Positions 54,973 through 63,535 of a stretch of DNA of 64,000 nt are shown one piece after another (position 1 is the first letter of the stretch; each line of letters opens with the position of its first letter). The notes below the pieces were generated by a model that made no database searches, was not told where the DNA came from, and was given only the letters and a program-made list of their open reading frames with translations. This DNA is from Rhodobacter sp. TJ_12 (GTDB taxonomy: Bacteria; Pseudomonadota; Alphaproteobacteria; Rhodobacterales; Rhodobacteraceae). Where the stretch lies: positions 124,001 through 188,000 of the forward strand of contig NZ_NRRD01000002.1 in assembly GCF_020023995.1 (NCBI RefSeq), given 5' to 3'. A program made the position numbers and the translations under genes.

Positions 54973-55929
54973 ATGGAACAGATGCCCTCGCCCAACGCCC
55001 CGCTGAAGATCGGCACCCGCGGCAGCCCTCTGGCGCTCGCGCAAGCCTACGAGACCCGTTCGCGGCTCATGGCCGCGCATGATTTGCCCGAAGAGGCCTT
55101 TGAGATCGTGGTCATCAAGACCTCGGGCGATAATGCTTCGCTGATTGCGGCGGATAAGCCGCTCAAAGAGGTGGGGGGCAAAGGCCTTTTCACCAAAGAA
55201 ATCGAAGAGGCGATGGTCGATGGCGGCATCGATATTGCCGTGCATTCGATGAAAGACATGCCGACGGTGCAGCCGGAAGGGTTGATCCTCAACTGCTTTT
55301 TGCCGCGTGAAAATACCGCCGATGCCTTTGTCTCGATGAAATACAATTCGATCGCCGATCTGCCCGAGGGCGCGGTGGTCGGCACCTCGTCCTTGCGCCG
55401 CCGCGCGCAATTGGCCTACCGGCGCCCGGATCTGAAAATGGTGGAATTCCGGGGCAATGTGCAGACCCGGATGAAGAAACTGGGCGATGGCGTGGCCGAT
55501 GCGACCTTCCTTGCGATGGCCGGTCTGAACCGTCTTGGCATGTCGGATGTGGCGAAATCGACGATTGCGCCCGAAGATATGCTGCCCGCCGTGGCGCAAG
55601 GCTGCATCGGGATCGAACGCCGCATCGCTGACGAACGCTGCGAAGCGCTGTTGATGCCGCTGATGGATGGCCCCGCCGGGCTGCGCATGGCCTGCGAGCG
55701 CAGCTTCTTGCACACGCTTGACGGGTCTTGCGAAACGCCGATTGCCGGTCTGTCGATCATCGAAGGCGATGAAATCTGGCTGCGCGGCGAGATTTTGCGC
55801 CCCGATGGGTCGGAAGCGATCAATGACGAGATTCGCGGCCCCGCGACCGAGGGCGCGGCGCTTGGTGCGGAACTCGCCCGGCGGATGCTGGGCGCGGCCC
55901 CGGCGGATTTCTTTAGCTGGCGCTGCTAA
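54973..55929 (+). CDS. hemC: Hydroxymethylbilane synthase (porphobilinogen deaminase)
   Basis: Joins four porphobilinogens into hydroxymethylbilane. 318 residues. KIGTRGSPLALAQA, the arginines of GTSSLRRRAQL, and the cysteine carrying the dipyrromethane cofactor in GSCETPIAG (about residue 252) are present. Second in-frame ATG three codons on is possible. Followed by a terminator. Confidence 0.97.
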   Translation: MEQMPSPNAPLKIGTRGSPLALAQAYETRSRLMAAHDLPEEAFEIVVIKTSGDNASLIAADKPLKEVGGKGLFTKEIEEAMVDGGIDIAVHSMKDMPTVQPEGLILNCFLPRENTADAFVSMKYNSIADLPEGAVVGTSSLRRRAQLAYRRPDLKMVEFRGNVQTRMKKLGDGVADATFLAMAGLNRLGMSDVAKSTIAPEDMLPAVAQGCIGIERRIADERCEALLMPLMDGPAGLRMACERSFLHTLDGSCETPIAGLSIIEGDEIWLRGEILRPDGSEAINDEIRGPATEGAALGAELARRMLGAAPADFFSWRC

Positions 55930-55951
55930 GGCTGCCCAGATAAACCCTTTC

Positions 55952-55994
55952 GGGCCGGAAGCTTGCACCGCGCAGCTTCCGGCCCGTTGCTTTT
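55952..55994 (+). terminator. Intrinsic terminator after hemC
   Basis: 12-bp perfect stem GGGCCGGAAGCT (55952-55963) with AGCTTCCGGCCC (55974-55985), loop of ten, tail GTTGCTTTT. Confidence 0.8.
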
Positions 55995-56023
55995 GATGGC
56001 CCCCTGCGCAAGGACCGCGTTCG

Positions 56024-57406
56024 ATGGATATGCTCGCCCGCCTGACCGAGATTGTCGGCCCCGCCCATGTGATGACCGGGGCGGCGGCGATTGCGGCGGG
56101 GTTCGGACGCGAATGGACGGGGCATTACCGATGGACGCCCTTGGCCGTGGTGCGCCCCGGCTGCACGGCAGAGGTTTCGGCGCTGATGCAATGGGCGGAT
56201 GAAACCGACACCAAGGTTGTGCCCGTTGGGGGCAATACCGGGCTCAATGGCGGCACCTTTGCCGAGGGGGCGGTGATGGTTTCGCTGTCGCGGCTTAACC
56301 GGGTGCGCGCGCTCAACCCGGCGGCCCGCACCGTTGTGGCCGAGGCGGGGGTGGTGCTCGAATCCCTGCACGATCTGGCAGCCGCGCATGATCTGGCCTT
56401 TCCGCTGTCTTTCGGGGCCAAAGGCTCGGCTATGGTCGGGGGCTTTTTATCGACCAATGCGGGCGGTTCGAACGTGGTGCGCTATGGCTCGGCGCGGGCC
56501 CTGTGTCTGGGGCTAGAGGTGGTGCTGGCCGATGGCCGCATCTGGAACGGGCTAAGCGATCTGCACAAGGATAACACCGGCTATGACCTGCGCGATCTGA
56601 TGATCGGGGCCGAGGGCACATTGGGCATCATCACCGCTGCGGTGCTGAAGTTGACGCCCGCGCCCAAAGCCTATGCCACGGCGCTGATCGGCCTGCCCAG
56701 CCTTGGCGCGGCGCTTGGTGTGCTCAATGCGGTGCAGATGGGCAGCGGTGGCGCGGTCGAAGCGTTCGAATATATGCCCGACAGCTATATGGAGCGGCTA
56801 GGCCGGGCGAAACCCGCGCTGGCCTGCCCGTTTGCGCCGCAACCCGTCAATGTGCTGATCGAAACCGCCACCACCGTGCCCGGGGCCGATCCGGTGGCGC
56901 AACTGGAAGCGGCGCTGTTCGAGGCGATGGAGCAGGGTCAGGTGACCGAGGCGGTGGTGGCCCATTCGACGGCGCAACGCCGCAAGCTGTGGGAAATGCG
57001 CGAATCAGCCGCCGAAATCACCTTCACCACGCCCGATATCGTCGATTGTGACATCGCGCTGCCGCTCGACCGGTTGCAGCCGTTTCTGGACCGCATGACT
57101 CCGCGCTTGGCCGCGCTTGATCCGCAGGCCGAGGAACTGGTGATCGGCCATCTGGGCGATGGCAATCTGCATTATACCGCCTATCCCAGCCGGTCAGAGG
57201 CCGCGCTGGGCCAAGCGATCCGCGCGGCGGTGAATGAAGAGGCGATGGCCTTGGGGGGCAGTTTCTCGGCCGAACATGGGGTGGGGCTGTCCAAACGCGC
57301 CACCATGGCTGCGCATAAAGACCCGGTGGCGGTGCAGATGATGGCGGCGATCAAGGGCGCGCTTGATCCCAAGGGCCTTTTGAACCCCGGCAAGGTTCTG
57401 CCCTAA
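56024..57406 (+). CDS. FAD-linked oxidoreductase (2-hydroxyacid dehydrogenase type)
   Basis: 460 residues of the GlcD/D-2-hydroxyglutarate dehydrogenase group: FAD-binding PCMH domain with VPVGGNTGLNGGTF (about residues 65-78) and GSAMVGGFLSTNAGG, then the FAD-oxidase C domain with HLGDGNLHYT and AEHGVGLSKR. Oxidises a D-2-hydroxy acid (lactate, hydroxyglutarate or similar) to the keto acid; the substrate cannot be set. Stand-alone gene. Confidence 0.9.
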   Translation: MDMLARLTEIVGPAHVMTGAAAIAAGFGREWTGHYRWTPLAVVRPGCTAEVSALMQWADETDTKVVPVGGNTGLNGGTFAEGAVMVSLSRLNRVRALNPAARTVVAEAGVVLESLHDLAAAHDLAFPLSFGAKGSAMVGGFLSTNAGGSNVVRYGSARALCLGLEVVLADGRIWNGLSDLHKDNTGYDLRDLMIGAEGTLGIITAAVLKLTPAPKAYATALIGLPSLGAALGVLNAVQMGSGGAVEAFEYMPDSYMERLGRAKPALACPFAPQPVNVLIETATTVPGADPVAQLEAALFEAMEQGQVTEAVVAHSTAQRRKLWEMRESAAEITFTTPDIVDCDIALPLDRLQPFLDRMTPRLAALDPQAEELVIGHLGDGNLHYTAYPSRSEAALGQAIRAAVNEEAMALGGSFSAEHGVGLSKRATMAAHKDPVAVQMMAAIKGALDPKGLLNPGKVLP

Positions 57407-57448
57407 GCGCTTGAACTTCGCGCCGCTTCGGCGCATGGATCGCGCGAC

Positions 57449-58654
57449 ATGAGCCTGTCCACCCCATTCCGCCCGATTTTCCGTGTGCCTGCGCTGCGCC
57501 TTGCCGCCGTGCTTTTGGTGCTATTTGGCGCCCATGCGGCGACGCTTGCGCCCTATGTCTCGACGCTGGCGGTGAAACGCTTTGGGCTCAGCGACAGCGC
57601 CTTTTCGGTGCTTTTGGTGGCGGCGGCGGTGGTGGCGGTGGCCGCCTCGGTTATCTTTGGTATTCGCGCCGATCAACGCGCGAACCGCCGCAAGATTGCG
57701 CTGATCGCGATTGGCGCGCTGACCTTGGGCACCGCGCTGATGACCTTTGCGCCCACGGCGCCAACCTTTGTGCTGGCACATGCGCTGATGCTGCCGATTT
57801 CGGGGGCAATCTTTGGGCAGGTCTTCGCGCTGGCCCGGCTTGCGGCCTCTACCTGCCCGGCGGAGGAACGCCCGGCGGTGCTGTCGACCCTGCGCGCGCT
57901 GTTTGCGCTGCCCTGGGTCATCGTCTTGCCGATCTGGTCGGTGGTGTTTCAGACCGAGACGCCGCTGACCGTGGTCTATCCGGTCTGTCTGGGCTTTTCG
58001 GGGGTGATGCTGGGGCTGACGCTGGCCTTTTGGCCGCGCGATGGGGCCACGGCTTGGGCCGATGCGCCTTCGGGGCTTAGTTTCCGCGCTGCCTTGCGCG
58101 AAATCGGCCATCCGCGCGTGCTGATCCGGGTGCTGGCGCTGGGCACGATCAATGGCGCGGTGATGCTTTATATGGTCGTGGTGGGGCTGGTTTTTGCCGC
58201 CATCCCCTATCGCGGCGCGTCCGATACCGCGCTTTATGCCGGGATCATGGCGGGGCTAGAGGTGCCCTTCATGCTGGCGCTGCCCTTTGTGATTGGCCGC
58301 ATCCGCCAGACATGGTTCATTTTCATCGGCACGGTGCTTTATGCGCTCCACCTTGCGGGCATCCCGCTTTTGGCCGAAAGCCCCGCCGTTTGGGCGTTGA
58401 CGCTTTCGGGGGCGATTGGCGGGGCAATCGTACTGACCCAGCCGATGGCCTATCTGCAAGACCTTATGGCGGAACGCCCCGGCGCGGGGGCCTCGCTCAT
58501 GGCGTTGCAAAAGCTGGCGGGCGACGGGTTTTCCGCCGCCTCTTTCGCTTTGGGAACCGCGCTCTCGGCGGGCTATGGGCTTGCGGCCTTTATCGGTGCG
58601 GGGCTGGCACTTTGCGGCGCGACGCTGCTGATCGTGCTGGATCGGGGCCGATAG
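57449..58654 (+). CDS. MFS transporter, sugar-efflux (SetA/B)-like
   Basis: 401 residues, twelve hydrophobic helices. The pattern of helix 4-5 (QVFALARLAA, then LSTLRALFALPWVIVLPIW) resembles the SetA/SetB sugar efflux branch of the major facilitator family. Substrate unknown. It starts 42 bp after the FAD enzyme on the same strand and ends two bases from the convergent arylesterase gene. Confidence 0.85.
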   Translation: MSLSTPFRPIFRVPALRLAAVLLVLFGAHAATLAPYVSTLAVKRFGLSDSAFSVLLVAAAVVAVAASVIFGIRADQRANRRKIALIAIGALTLGTALMTFAPTAPTFVLAHALMLPISGAIFGQVFALARLAASTCPAEERPAVLSTLRALFALPWVIVLPIWSVVFQTETPLTVVYPVCLGFSGVMLGLTLAFWPRDGATAWADAPSGLSFRAALREIGHPRVLIRVLALGTINGAVMLYMVVVGLVFAAIPYRGASDTALYAGIMAGLEVPFMLALPFVIGRIRQTWFIFIGTVLYALHLAGIPLLAESPAVWALTLSGAIGGAIVLTQPMAYLQDLMAERPGAGASLMALQKLAGDGFSAASFALGTALSAGYGLAAFIGAGLALCGATLLIVLDRGR

Positions 58655-58676
58655 GGTCAGCTTTGCGGCGCGACGC
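58611..58676 (+). repeat. 15-bp direct repeat flanking the MFS stop
   Basis: TTTGCGGCGCGACGC at 58611-58625 and 58662-58676, 51 bp apart, one copy in each of two convergent genes' ends. Confidence 0.8.
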
Positions 58677-59355
58677 GCTCCAAAAGCTCCAGCACCTTTG
58701 GCCCCAACGCCTCGACCACCAAGGTCACCCCCTTGGCCGAAGGGTGAATGCCATCGGCCTGCATCAGCCCTTGTTCGGCGCGCGCCTCGGGGCTTTGCGC
58801 GGCAATCGGGCCCAGAAGATGATCGACCACCACCGCATCGTATTTCGCGCCAAGCTCTGGCCAGATCGCGTTGAAATCGGCCTGATAGGCAGTGCCGTAA
58901 TTGCCCGGCGCTTGCAGCCCCACCAGCGCGGCGGGCAGCCCCTTGGCCGTGACCTCGGCCAGCATCGCATCCAGATTTGCGCGTGCCTTCGCAGGCGGCT
59001 GACCGCGCAGCATATCATTGCCGCCAAGCGCGATCATCACCGCATCCACCTCGGGCGTGAGCGACCAGCCCAGCCGAGCGCGCCCGCCCGCTGTGGTATC
59101 CCCCGACACGCCCGCATTGATCACGTTCACGTCAGCGCCATGATCTTCCAGCCAGCTTTGCAATTGCGGCACCAGCCCCTGTTCCGGGGCCAAACCATAG
59201 CCTTGGGTCAGGCTATCGCCCACGGCCAGCAAAGTGACCGGATCTGCGCTTGCGGCGGATGCCAAGGAAAGGCTGACCAATCCGGCCGCCAAAACCTTGC
59301 CCGCGCCGCGTGCAACCCCATATCCCCTTGAACACAATGACAGGCAGGTTTGCAT
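58657..59355 (-). CDS. Secreted SGNH-hydrolase arylesterase/thioesterase (TesA-like)
   Basis: 232 residues with a signal peptide (about 1-35). SGNH motifs: LLAVGDSLTQGYG (nucleophile Ser), the glycine in NAGVSGDTTAGG, ALGGND, and DGIHPSAKG (catalytic Asp and His). Periplasmic esterase/lysophospholipase type. The ATG at 59355 overlaps the ATG of the divergent ABC gene (CATG). In E. coli tesA is likewise divergent from ybbA-ybbP, so the trio is conserved. Confidence 0.9.
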   Translation of the reverse strand: MQTCLSLCSRGYGVARGAGKVLAAGLVSLSLASAASADPVTLLAVGDSLTQGYGLAPEQGLVPQLQSWLEDHGADVNVINAGVSGDTTAGGRARLGWSLTPEVDAVMIALGGNDMLRGQPPAKARANLDAMLAEVTAKGLPAALVGLQAPGNYGTAYQADFNAIWPELGAKYDAVVVDHLLGPIAAQSPEARAEQGLMQADGIHPSAKGVTLVVEALGPKVLELLERVAPQS

Positions 59356-60022
59356 GACGGATACGGTTCTTTCCCTTGATGAAGCGCGGCTGACCTTGGC
59401 CGGAAATGCTGGCCCGGTCGAGATTTTGCGCGGGATTACGCTTTCGGTCGGCAAAGGGGAAAGCGTGGGGTTGGTCGGGCCGTCGGGCTCTGGCAAGTCG
59501 TCGCTCCTGATGTTGATGGGCGGGCTGGAACGCGCCACCGGGGGCAAGGTCACCGCTTTGGGGCAGGATCTGACCGCGATGGGCGAAGATGATCTGGCCC
59601 GCTTTCGCAGGGGGAATATGGGCATTGTGTTCCAATCTTTCCACCTTGTGCCCACCATGACCGCGCTGGAAAATGTGGCCCTGCCTTTGGAAATTGCCGG
59701 GCAGCCCGATGCGCAGGCCCGTGCAATGGAAGAATTGAACCGTGTGGGGCTGGGCCATCGTCACCACCATTACCCGTCTGAAATGTCGGGCGGCGAACAG
59801 CAGCGCGTGGCCTTGGCCCGCGCGGTCGCGCCGCGCCCGGCGATTTTGCTGGCCGATGAGCCGACGGGCAATCTGGATGCCAAGAACGGCGCCGCGATCA
59901 TCGAGCTTTTGTTTGATCTGCAAACCCAGACCGGCGCAACGCTGGTGCTTGTCACCCATGCCCCCGATCTGGCCGAGCGCTGCGGGCGGCTGGTGCGTCT
60001 GGCCGATGGGGTGCTTGAATGA
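59354..60022 (+). CDS. ABC transporter ATP-binding protein (YbbA/LolD-like)
   Basis: 222 residues: Walker A GPSGSGKSS, signature MSGGEQQRVALARA, Walker B ILLADEPTGNLD, H-loop VTHAPDLA. MacB/LolD subfamily that works with FtsX-type permeases in mechanotransmission rather than transport. Start at 59354 (MTDTVLSLDEA); stop overlaps the permease start by four bases (ATGA). Divergent from the esterase gene with overlapping start codons. Confidence 0.93.
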   Translation: MTDTVLSLDEARLTLAGNAGPVEILRGITLSVGKGESVGLVGPSGSGKSSLLMLMGGLERATGGKVTALGQDLTAMGEDDLARFRRGNMGIVFQSFHLVPTMTALENVALPLEIAGQPDAQARAMEELNRVGLGHRHHHYPSEMSGGEQQRVALARAVAPRPAILLADEPTGNLDAKNGAAIIELLFDLQTQTGATLVLVTHAPDLAERCGRLVRLADGVLE

Positions 60023-62526
60023 GTTTGGCGGTTCGGATTGCGCGCGCCGAATTGCGCGGCGGGCTGCGCGGGTTTCGCATTTTTCTTTTGTGCCTGATGC
60101 TGGGCGTTGCCGCGATCACCGCCGTGGGGCAGGTGCGCGAGGCGATCAAGGCAGGTTTGGCTGCCGAGGGCGCGACCATGCTGGGCGGTCAGGCCGAGAT
60201 GGAATTCACCTATCGCCGCGCCACGCCCGCAGAGCGCGACTGGATCATGGCCAATGCGGCGGCCTTTTCCGAAGTGGTCGAGATGCGTTCGATGGCGGCG
60301 CTGGCAGATGGCTCTGAAACCGCGCTGACGCAGATCAAGGCGGTGGATGGCGCTTGGCCGCTTTTGGGGCAGGCCGAGCTTGACCCGCCGGTGAGCGTGG
60401 AGGCTTTGGCGGGGCAGGGCGGTGTGCCCGGTGCGTTTTTGGACCCGGTCTTGGCCGACCGGCTTGGGCTGCAACCCGGCGACAAATTCAAACTGGGGGG
60501 CGAGCCCTTCGTGTTGATGGCGCGGCTGGTGCGCGAACCCGATGCCGCCAGCGCGGGCATGGCCTTTGGCGCGCGCTCGGTCGTGGCGCTGTCGGCGCTG
60601 GAGGGCACGCCGCTTTTGGCGCCCGGCTCGCTTTATGAAACGAAATACCGGGTGATGCTGCCTGACGGCACCAGCCTGCCCGCGCTGCGCGCGGCGGCCG
60701 AAAAGCGGTTTGACGGCGCGGGGATGAAATGGGCCGATGAAACCCGCGCTGCCCCCTCGATTGAGCGGTTCACGGATCGGCTTAGTTCCTTCCTTGTCTT
60801 GGTGGGGTTGGCGGGGCTGGCGGTCGGCGGCGTGGGCATTTCCGCGACGGTGCAGGCGTGGATTGCGCGCAAGGCCGCCACCATTGCCACCCTGCGTGCG
60901 CTTGGGGCCTCTGGCACCACGATCCGGGGCGCGTTCCTGATCCAATTGGCGGTTTTGACGACCGTGGGCGTTGGCGCGGGGCTGGCGCTGGGCGCGGGGG
61001 CGGTTTGGGCCGCGCGCGGTCTGATTGTCGATGCGATGCCGGTGCCGGTGGAGGTGGCGCTTTCGGCCCGCCCGCTTTACGAGGCGGCGATCTATGGCGC
61101 GCTGACGGCGGCGATCTTTGCGCTGTGGCCTTTGGCGCGGCTGTCCGAACTGCGCGCCGCCACGCTTTACCGCGAGGCGGAGAAACCGCGCCGGGGCCTG
61201 CCGCCGCTGACGTTCCTTGCCATTATTGCCGGGTTGACAGGGGCCTTGGTTCTGGCGGCGGTGCTGTTTTCGGGCCTGCCCACGCTGACACTGGTCACGC
61301 TGGGCGGGGTGGCCGGGGCGCTGGTGCTGCTGGCGCTGGCGGCGATGGGCATTCGGGCGCTGGCGCGCCGGTTCGCGCCGCGCGCCGCGCGCCGCCCGGC
61401 GTTGCATGCCGCGCTCGCCGCGATTGGGGCCCCGCGGTCCGAGGCGACGGCGGTGATCTTGGCTTTGGGGCTGGGGCTTACCGTGCTTTCTGCCGTGGCG
61501 CAGGTGCAAAGCGGGTTGCGCGGCGCGATTGCGCAGGAACTGCCGCAACAGGCGCCCGCCTTCTTTTTGCTCGATATTCCGCCGCCCGAACGGGCTGCGC
61601 TGGTGGATCGACTGATGGCGCAAGAGGGCGTCAGCCGCGTTGACACCGTGCCGATGCTGCGTGGCATCGTGACTGAGATCAACGGTCAAAATGCGCGCGA
61701 GGTCGCGGGCGAACATTGGGTTTTGCGCGGTGACAGGGGCGTGACCTTTGCGGAAACACCGCGCGAAGACCTGACCGCAGGGGAATGGTGGCCCGAGGAC
61801 TATACCGGCGCGCCGCTTGTGTCCGTTTCCCAAGAGGAGGCGACGGAGCTGGGCCTGAAACTGGGCGATAAGCTTACGGTGAACATTTTGGGTCGCGATA
61901 TCGTGGCCGAGATCACCTCGTTCCGAAATGTGGATTTTTCCACCATGGGGATCGGTTTCGTGCTGACCTTTGATGCCGCGACACTATCGGGCGCGCCGCA
62001 CACCGATCTGGCGACTGTCTATGCGCCCGCCGAGGCGGAGGCGGGCTTGTTGCGGCTGATGGCGCAGGAATTTCCCACCGTGACCGCCGTGCCGGTGCGC
62101 GAGGCGCTGAACCGGGTCAGCGAGGCTTTGGGCTCGATTGCCACGGCTGTGGGTTTGGCCGCCTCGGTCACGCTGGTGACGGGCTTTGCCGTGCTTTTGG
62201 GGGCGGCGGCTTCGGGCGAAGAGGCGCGGGCGCGCGAAGCGGCTTTGCTGAAAACGCTGGGGGCCACGCGCGGGCTTATCTTGCGCTCGTTCGCCTTGCG
62301 CGCGGCGCTGATGGGGGCGGCGGCGGGGCTGATTGCCGTGGGTGTTGGCGCCTTGGCCGGTTGGGCGGTGCTGGTGTTGGTGATGGAAGCCAGCTTCCGC
62401 TTTGATCTGCTGGCCGCGCTTTTGGTGATTGCGGGTGGCATGGGGGCGGTGCTTTTGGCGGGGACGGTCTTTGCGCTGCGCCCGCTTGGCGCGCGCCCCG
62501 CGCGGATCTTGCGGGCGCAAGACTAA
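60019..62526 (+). CDS. ABC transporter permease, FtsX-like, YbbP type
   Basis: 835 residues, about ten transmembrane helices in the YbbP arrangement: an N-terminal helix (about 20-40), a large periplasmic domain, FtsX helices near 255-370, a second set of helices around 400-450, another periplasmic domain and a final FtsX module (about 705-825). Partner of the preceding ATPase. Probable role with the TesA-like esterase in envelope lipid or lipoprotein handling (inference). Confidence 0.92.
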   Translation: MSLAVRIARAELRGGLRGFRIFLLCLMLGVAAITAVGQVREAIKAGLAAEGATMLGGQAEMEFTYRRATPAERDWIMANAAAFSEVVEMRSMAALADGSETALTQIKAVDGAWPLLGQAELDPPVSVEALAGQGGVPGAFLDPVLADRLGLQPGDKFKLGGEPFVLMARLVREPDAASAGMAFGARSVVALSALEGTPLLAPGSLYETKYRVMLPDGTSLPALRAAAEKRFDGAGMKWADETRAAPSIERFTDRLSSFLVLVGLAGLAVGGVGISATVQAWIARKAATIATLRALGASGTTIRGAFLIQLAVLTTVGVGAGLALGAGAVWAARGLIVDAMPVPVEVALSARPLYEAAIYGALTAAIFALWPLARLSELRAATLYREAEKPRRGLPPLTFLAIIAGLTGALVLAAVLFSGLPTLTLVTLGGVAGALVLLALAAMGIRALARRFAPRAARRPALHAALAAIGAPRSEATAVILALGLGLTVLSAVAQVQSGLRGAIAQELPQQAPAFFLLDIPPPERAALVDRLMAQEGVSRVDTVPMLRGIVTEINGQNAREVAGEHWVLRGDRGVTFAETPREDLTAGEWWPEDYTGAPLVSVSQEEATELGLKLGDKLTVNILGRDIVAEITSFRNVDFSTMGIGFVLTFDAATLSGAPHTDLATVYAPAEAEAGLLRLMAQEFPTVTAVPVREALNRVSEALGSIATAVGLAASVTLVTGFAVLLGAAASGEEARAREAALLKTLGATRGLILRSFALRAALMGAAAGLIAVGVGALAGWAVLVLVMEASFRFDLLAALLVIAGGMGAVLLAGTVFALRPLGARPARILRAQD

Positions 62527-62546
62527 GCGTGTCGGTAACTTTGGTC

Positions 62547-62562
62547 GGGGCGCATGCGCCCC
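62547..62562. repeat. 16-bp palindrome between convergent genes
   Basis: GGGGCGCATGCGCCCC, able to form a 6-bp stem with loop CATG. No T-run; a possible weak bidirectional 3' hairpin between the permease and the lytic transglycosylase genes. Confidence 0.45.
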
Positions 62563-62567
62563 CGGTC

Positions 62568-63032
62568 TTACGTCCGCAGCCCGGTTTCGCGCAAAATTCC
62601 GCGCCGTTTTGCCTCGTAATAATAGCCGCGCGCATACCACATCACAGCGGTCTGTTCGTCGCCATCGGCGCACATCCAAGCGCCGCGCAGGTATTTGACC
62701 GCGTATTTCAGGTTCGTATCGGCATCAAGCAGGTCCGCGGGCGCCCCCCGAAACCCCATTGTGCGGGCGGTTTGCGGCAAAATCTGCATCAACCCGTAAT
62801 AGGGGCCGTTGCGCGCGGCGGGGTTATAATCGCTTTCGCGCTGCACCACCCGATGCACCAGCGAACGCGGCACCTGATAATGATCGGCCCAGCGATTGAT
62901 CTTGGCGCGCAATTGCGGCGTTTCGCCGGGATAAAGTTCGCGCGGCGTCTTGGTGGATTCGCGCCCGCCACCACAGGCAGACAGGGTTGCAAGGGCACAG
63001 GCCCCCAGCAGCAGGGAACGACGAGACAGCAT
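62568..63032 (-). CDS. Lytic transglycosylase lipoprotein (SLT domain)
   Basis: 154 residues: lipoprotein signal with lipobox LSAC (C20), then a small SLT domain with catalytic glutamate in QRESDYNPAARNGPYYGLMQ. Cleaves peptidoglycan glycan strands to anhydro-muropeptides. Short relative to Slt70; comparable with small EmtA/MltC-type cores. Divergent from the DUF2892 gene. Confidence 0.9.
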   Translation of the reverse strand: MLSRRSLLLGACALATLSACGGGRESTKTPRELYPGETPQLRAKINRWADHYQVPRSLVHRVVQRESDYNPAARNGPYYGLMQILPQTARTMGFRGAPADLLDADTNLKYAVKYLRGAWMCADGDEQTAVMWYARGYYYEAKRRGILRETGLRT

Positions 63033-63181
63033 CGGGCCTCCGGCAATCGTGACGGCGAAAATGGGATCGTCCTCTTTGATACGCGGGCCTCATCCTTGGG
63101 GCGAGCGAAAATGTCGCGCCCGCTTGGCGCATGGGCAAGGCTTTGCCGATCCGCGCGCTACGTCGGCGAAATCCTGAATAC

Positions 63182-63197
63182 ATTCTATAACTTGAAT
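63182..63197. promoter_or_regulatory. SqrR/BigR-type operator candidate
   Basis: ATTC-N8-GAAT, the half-site spacing described for the persulfide-sensing ArsR-family repressor SqrR of Rhodobacter capsulatus and its relative BigR. It lies 57 bp upstream of a DUF2892 gene, a frequent member of such regulons. Confidence 0.55.
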
Positions 63198-63209
63198 TTG
63201 ATCATAATG

Positions 63210-63233
63210 AATGCTAGCTCACGCTTTAGCATT
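63210..63233. repeat. AATGCTA-N10-TAGCATT inverted repeat
   Basis: Perfect 7-bp arms, ending 20 bases before the DUF2892 start. It could be a second operator or a leader hairpin just ahead of the ribosome site. Confidence 0.55.
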
Positions 63234-63253
63234 TCCCCAATCGGAGCCTTCCC

Positions 63254-63463
63254 ATGACCCTTGATCGTGCCGTTCTCGTTTTCGCCGGGATCATGGTTCT
63301 TGTCAGCGTGATCCTGACCTGGACCGTATCCGTCTACTTTTTGTGGTTCACCGTCTTCATCGGCGTGAACCTGATCCAGTCGGCCTTCACCGGCTTTTGC
63401 CCCGCCGCGATGGTGCTGGGCAAGCTCGGGTTCAAAACTGGCTGCGCCTTTGAGGCGAAATAA
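63254..63463 (+). CDS. DUF2892 (YgaP-type) small membrane protein
   Basis: 69 residues with two transmembrane helices (about 6-28 and 30-50) and the DUF2892 motif GVNLIQSAFTGFCPAAMVLGKLG. Such proteins accompany rhodaneses and sulfide oxidation genes; here it stands alone. Two cysteines (about 48 and 65) are close to the membrane. GGAG precedes the ATG. Terminator follows. Confidence 0.9.
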   Translation: MTLDRAVLVFAGIMVLVSVILTWTVSVYFLWFTVFIGVNLIQSAFTGFCPAAMVLGKLGFKTGCAFEAK

Positions 63464-63485
63464 GTGCTGACTGACAGATCAAAAG

Positions 63486-63510
63486 AAAGGGCGGGAAATC
63501 CCGCCCTTTT
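63486..63510. terminator. Bidirectional terminator between DUF2892 gene and chpT
   Basis: AAAGGGCGGG (63486-63495) pairs with CCCGCCCTTT (63500-63509), loop AAAT, followed by T. Confidence 0.88.
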
Positions 63511-63535
63511 GCGATCTGACGCCGGTTTTGGCGGT

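Noticed and set aside
63190-63215. TTGAT-CATA-ATGAA considered as an FNR box upstream of the DUF2892 gene.
   Set aside because: One half-site deviates and the site overlaps the better SqrR-like dyad.
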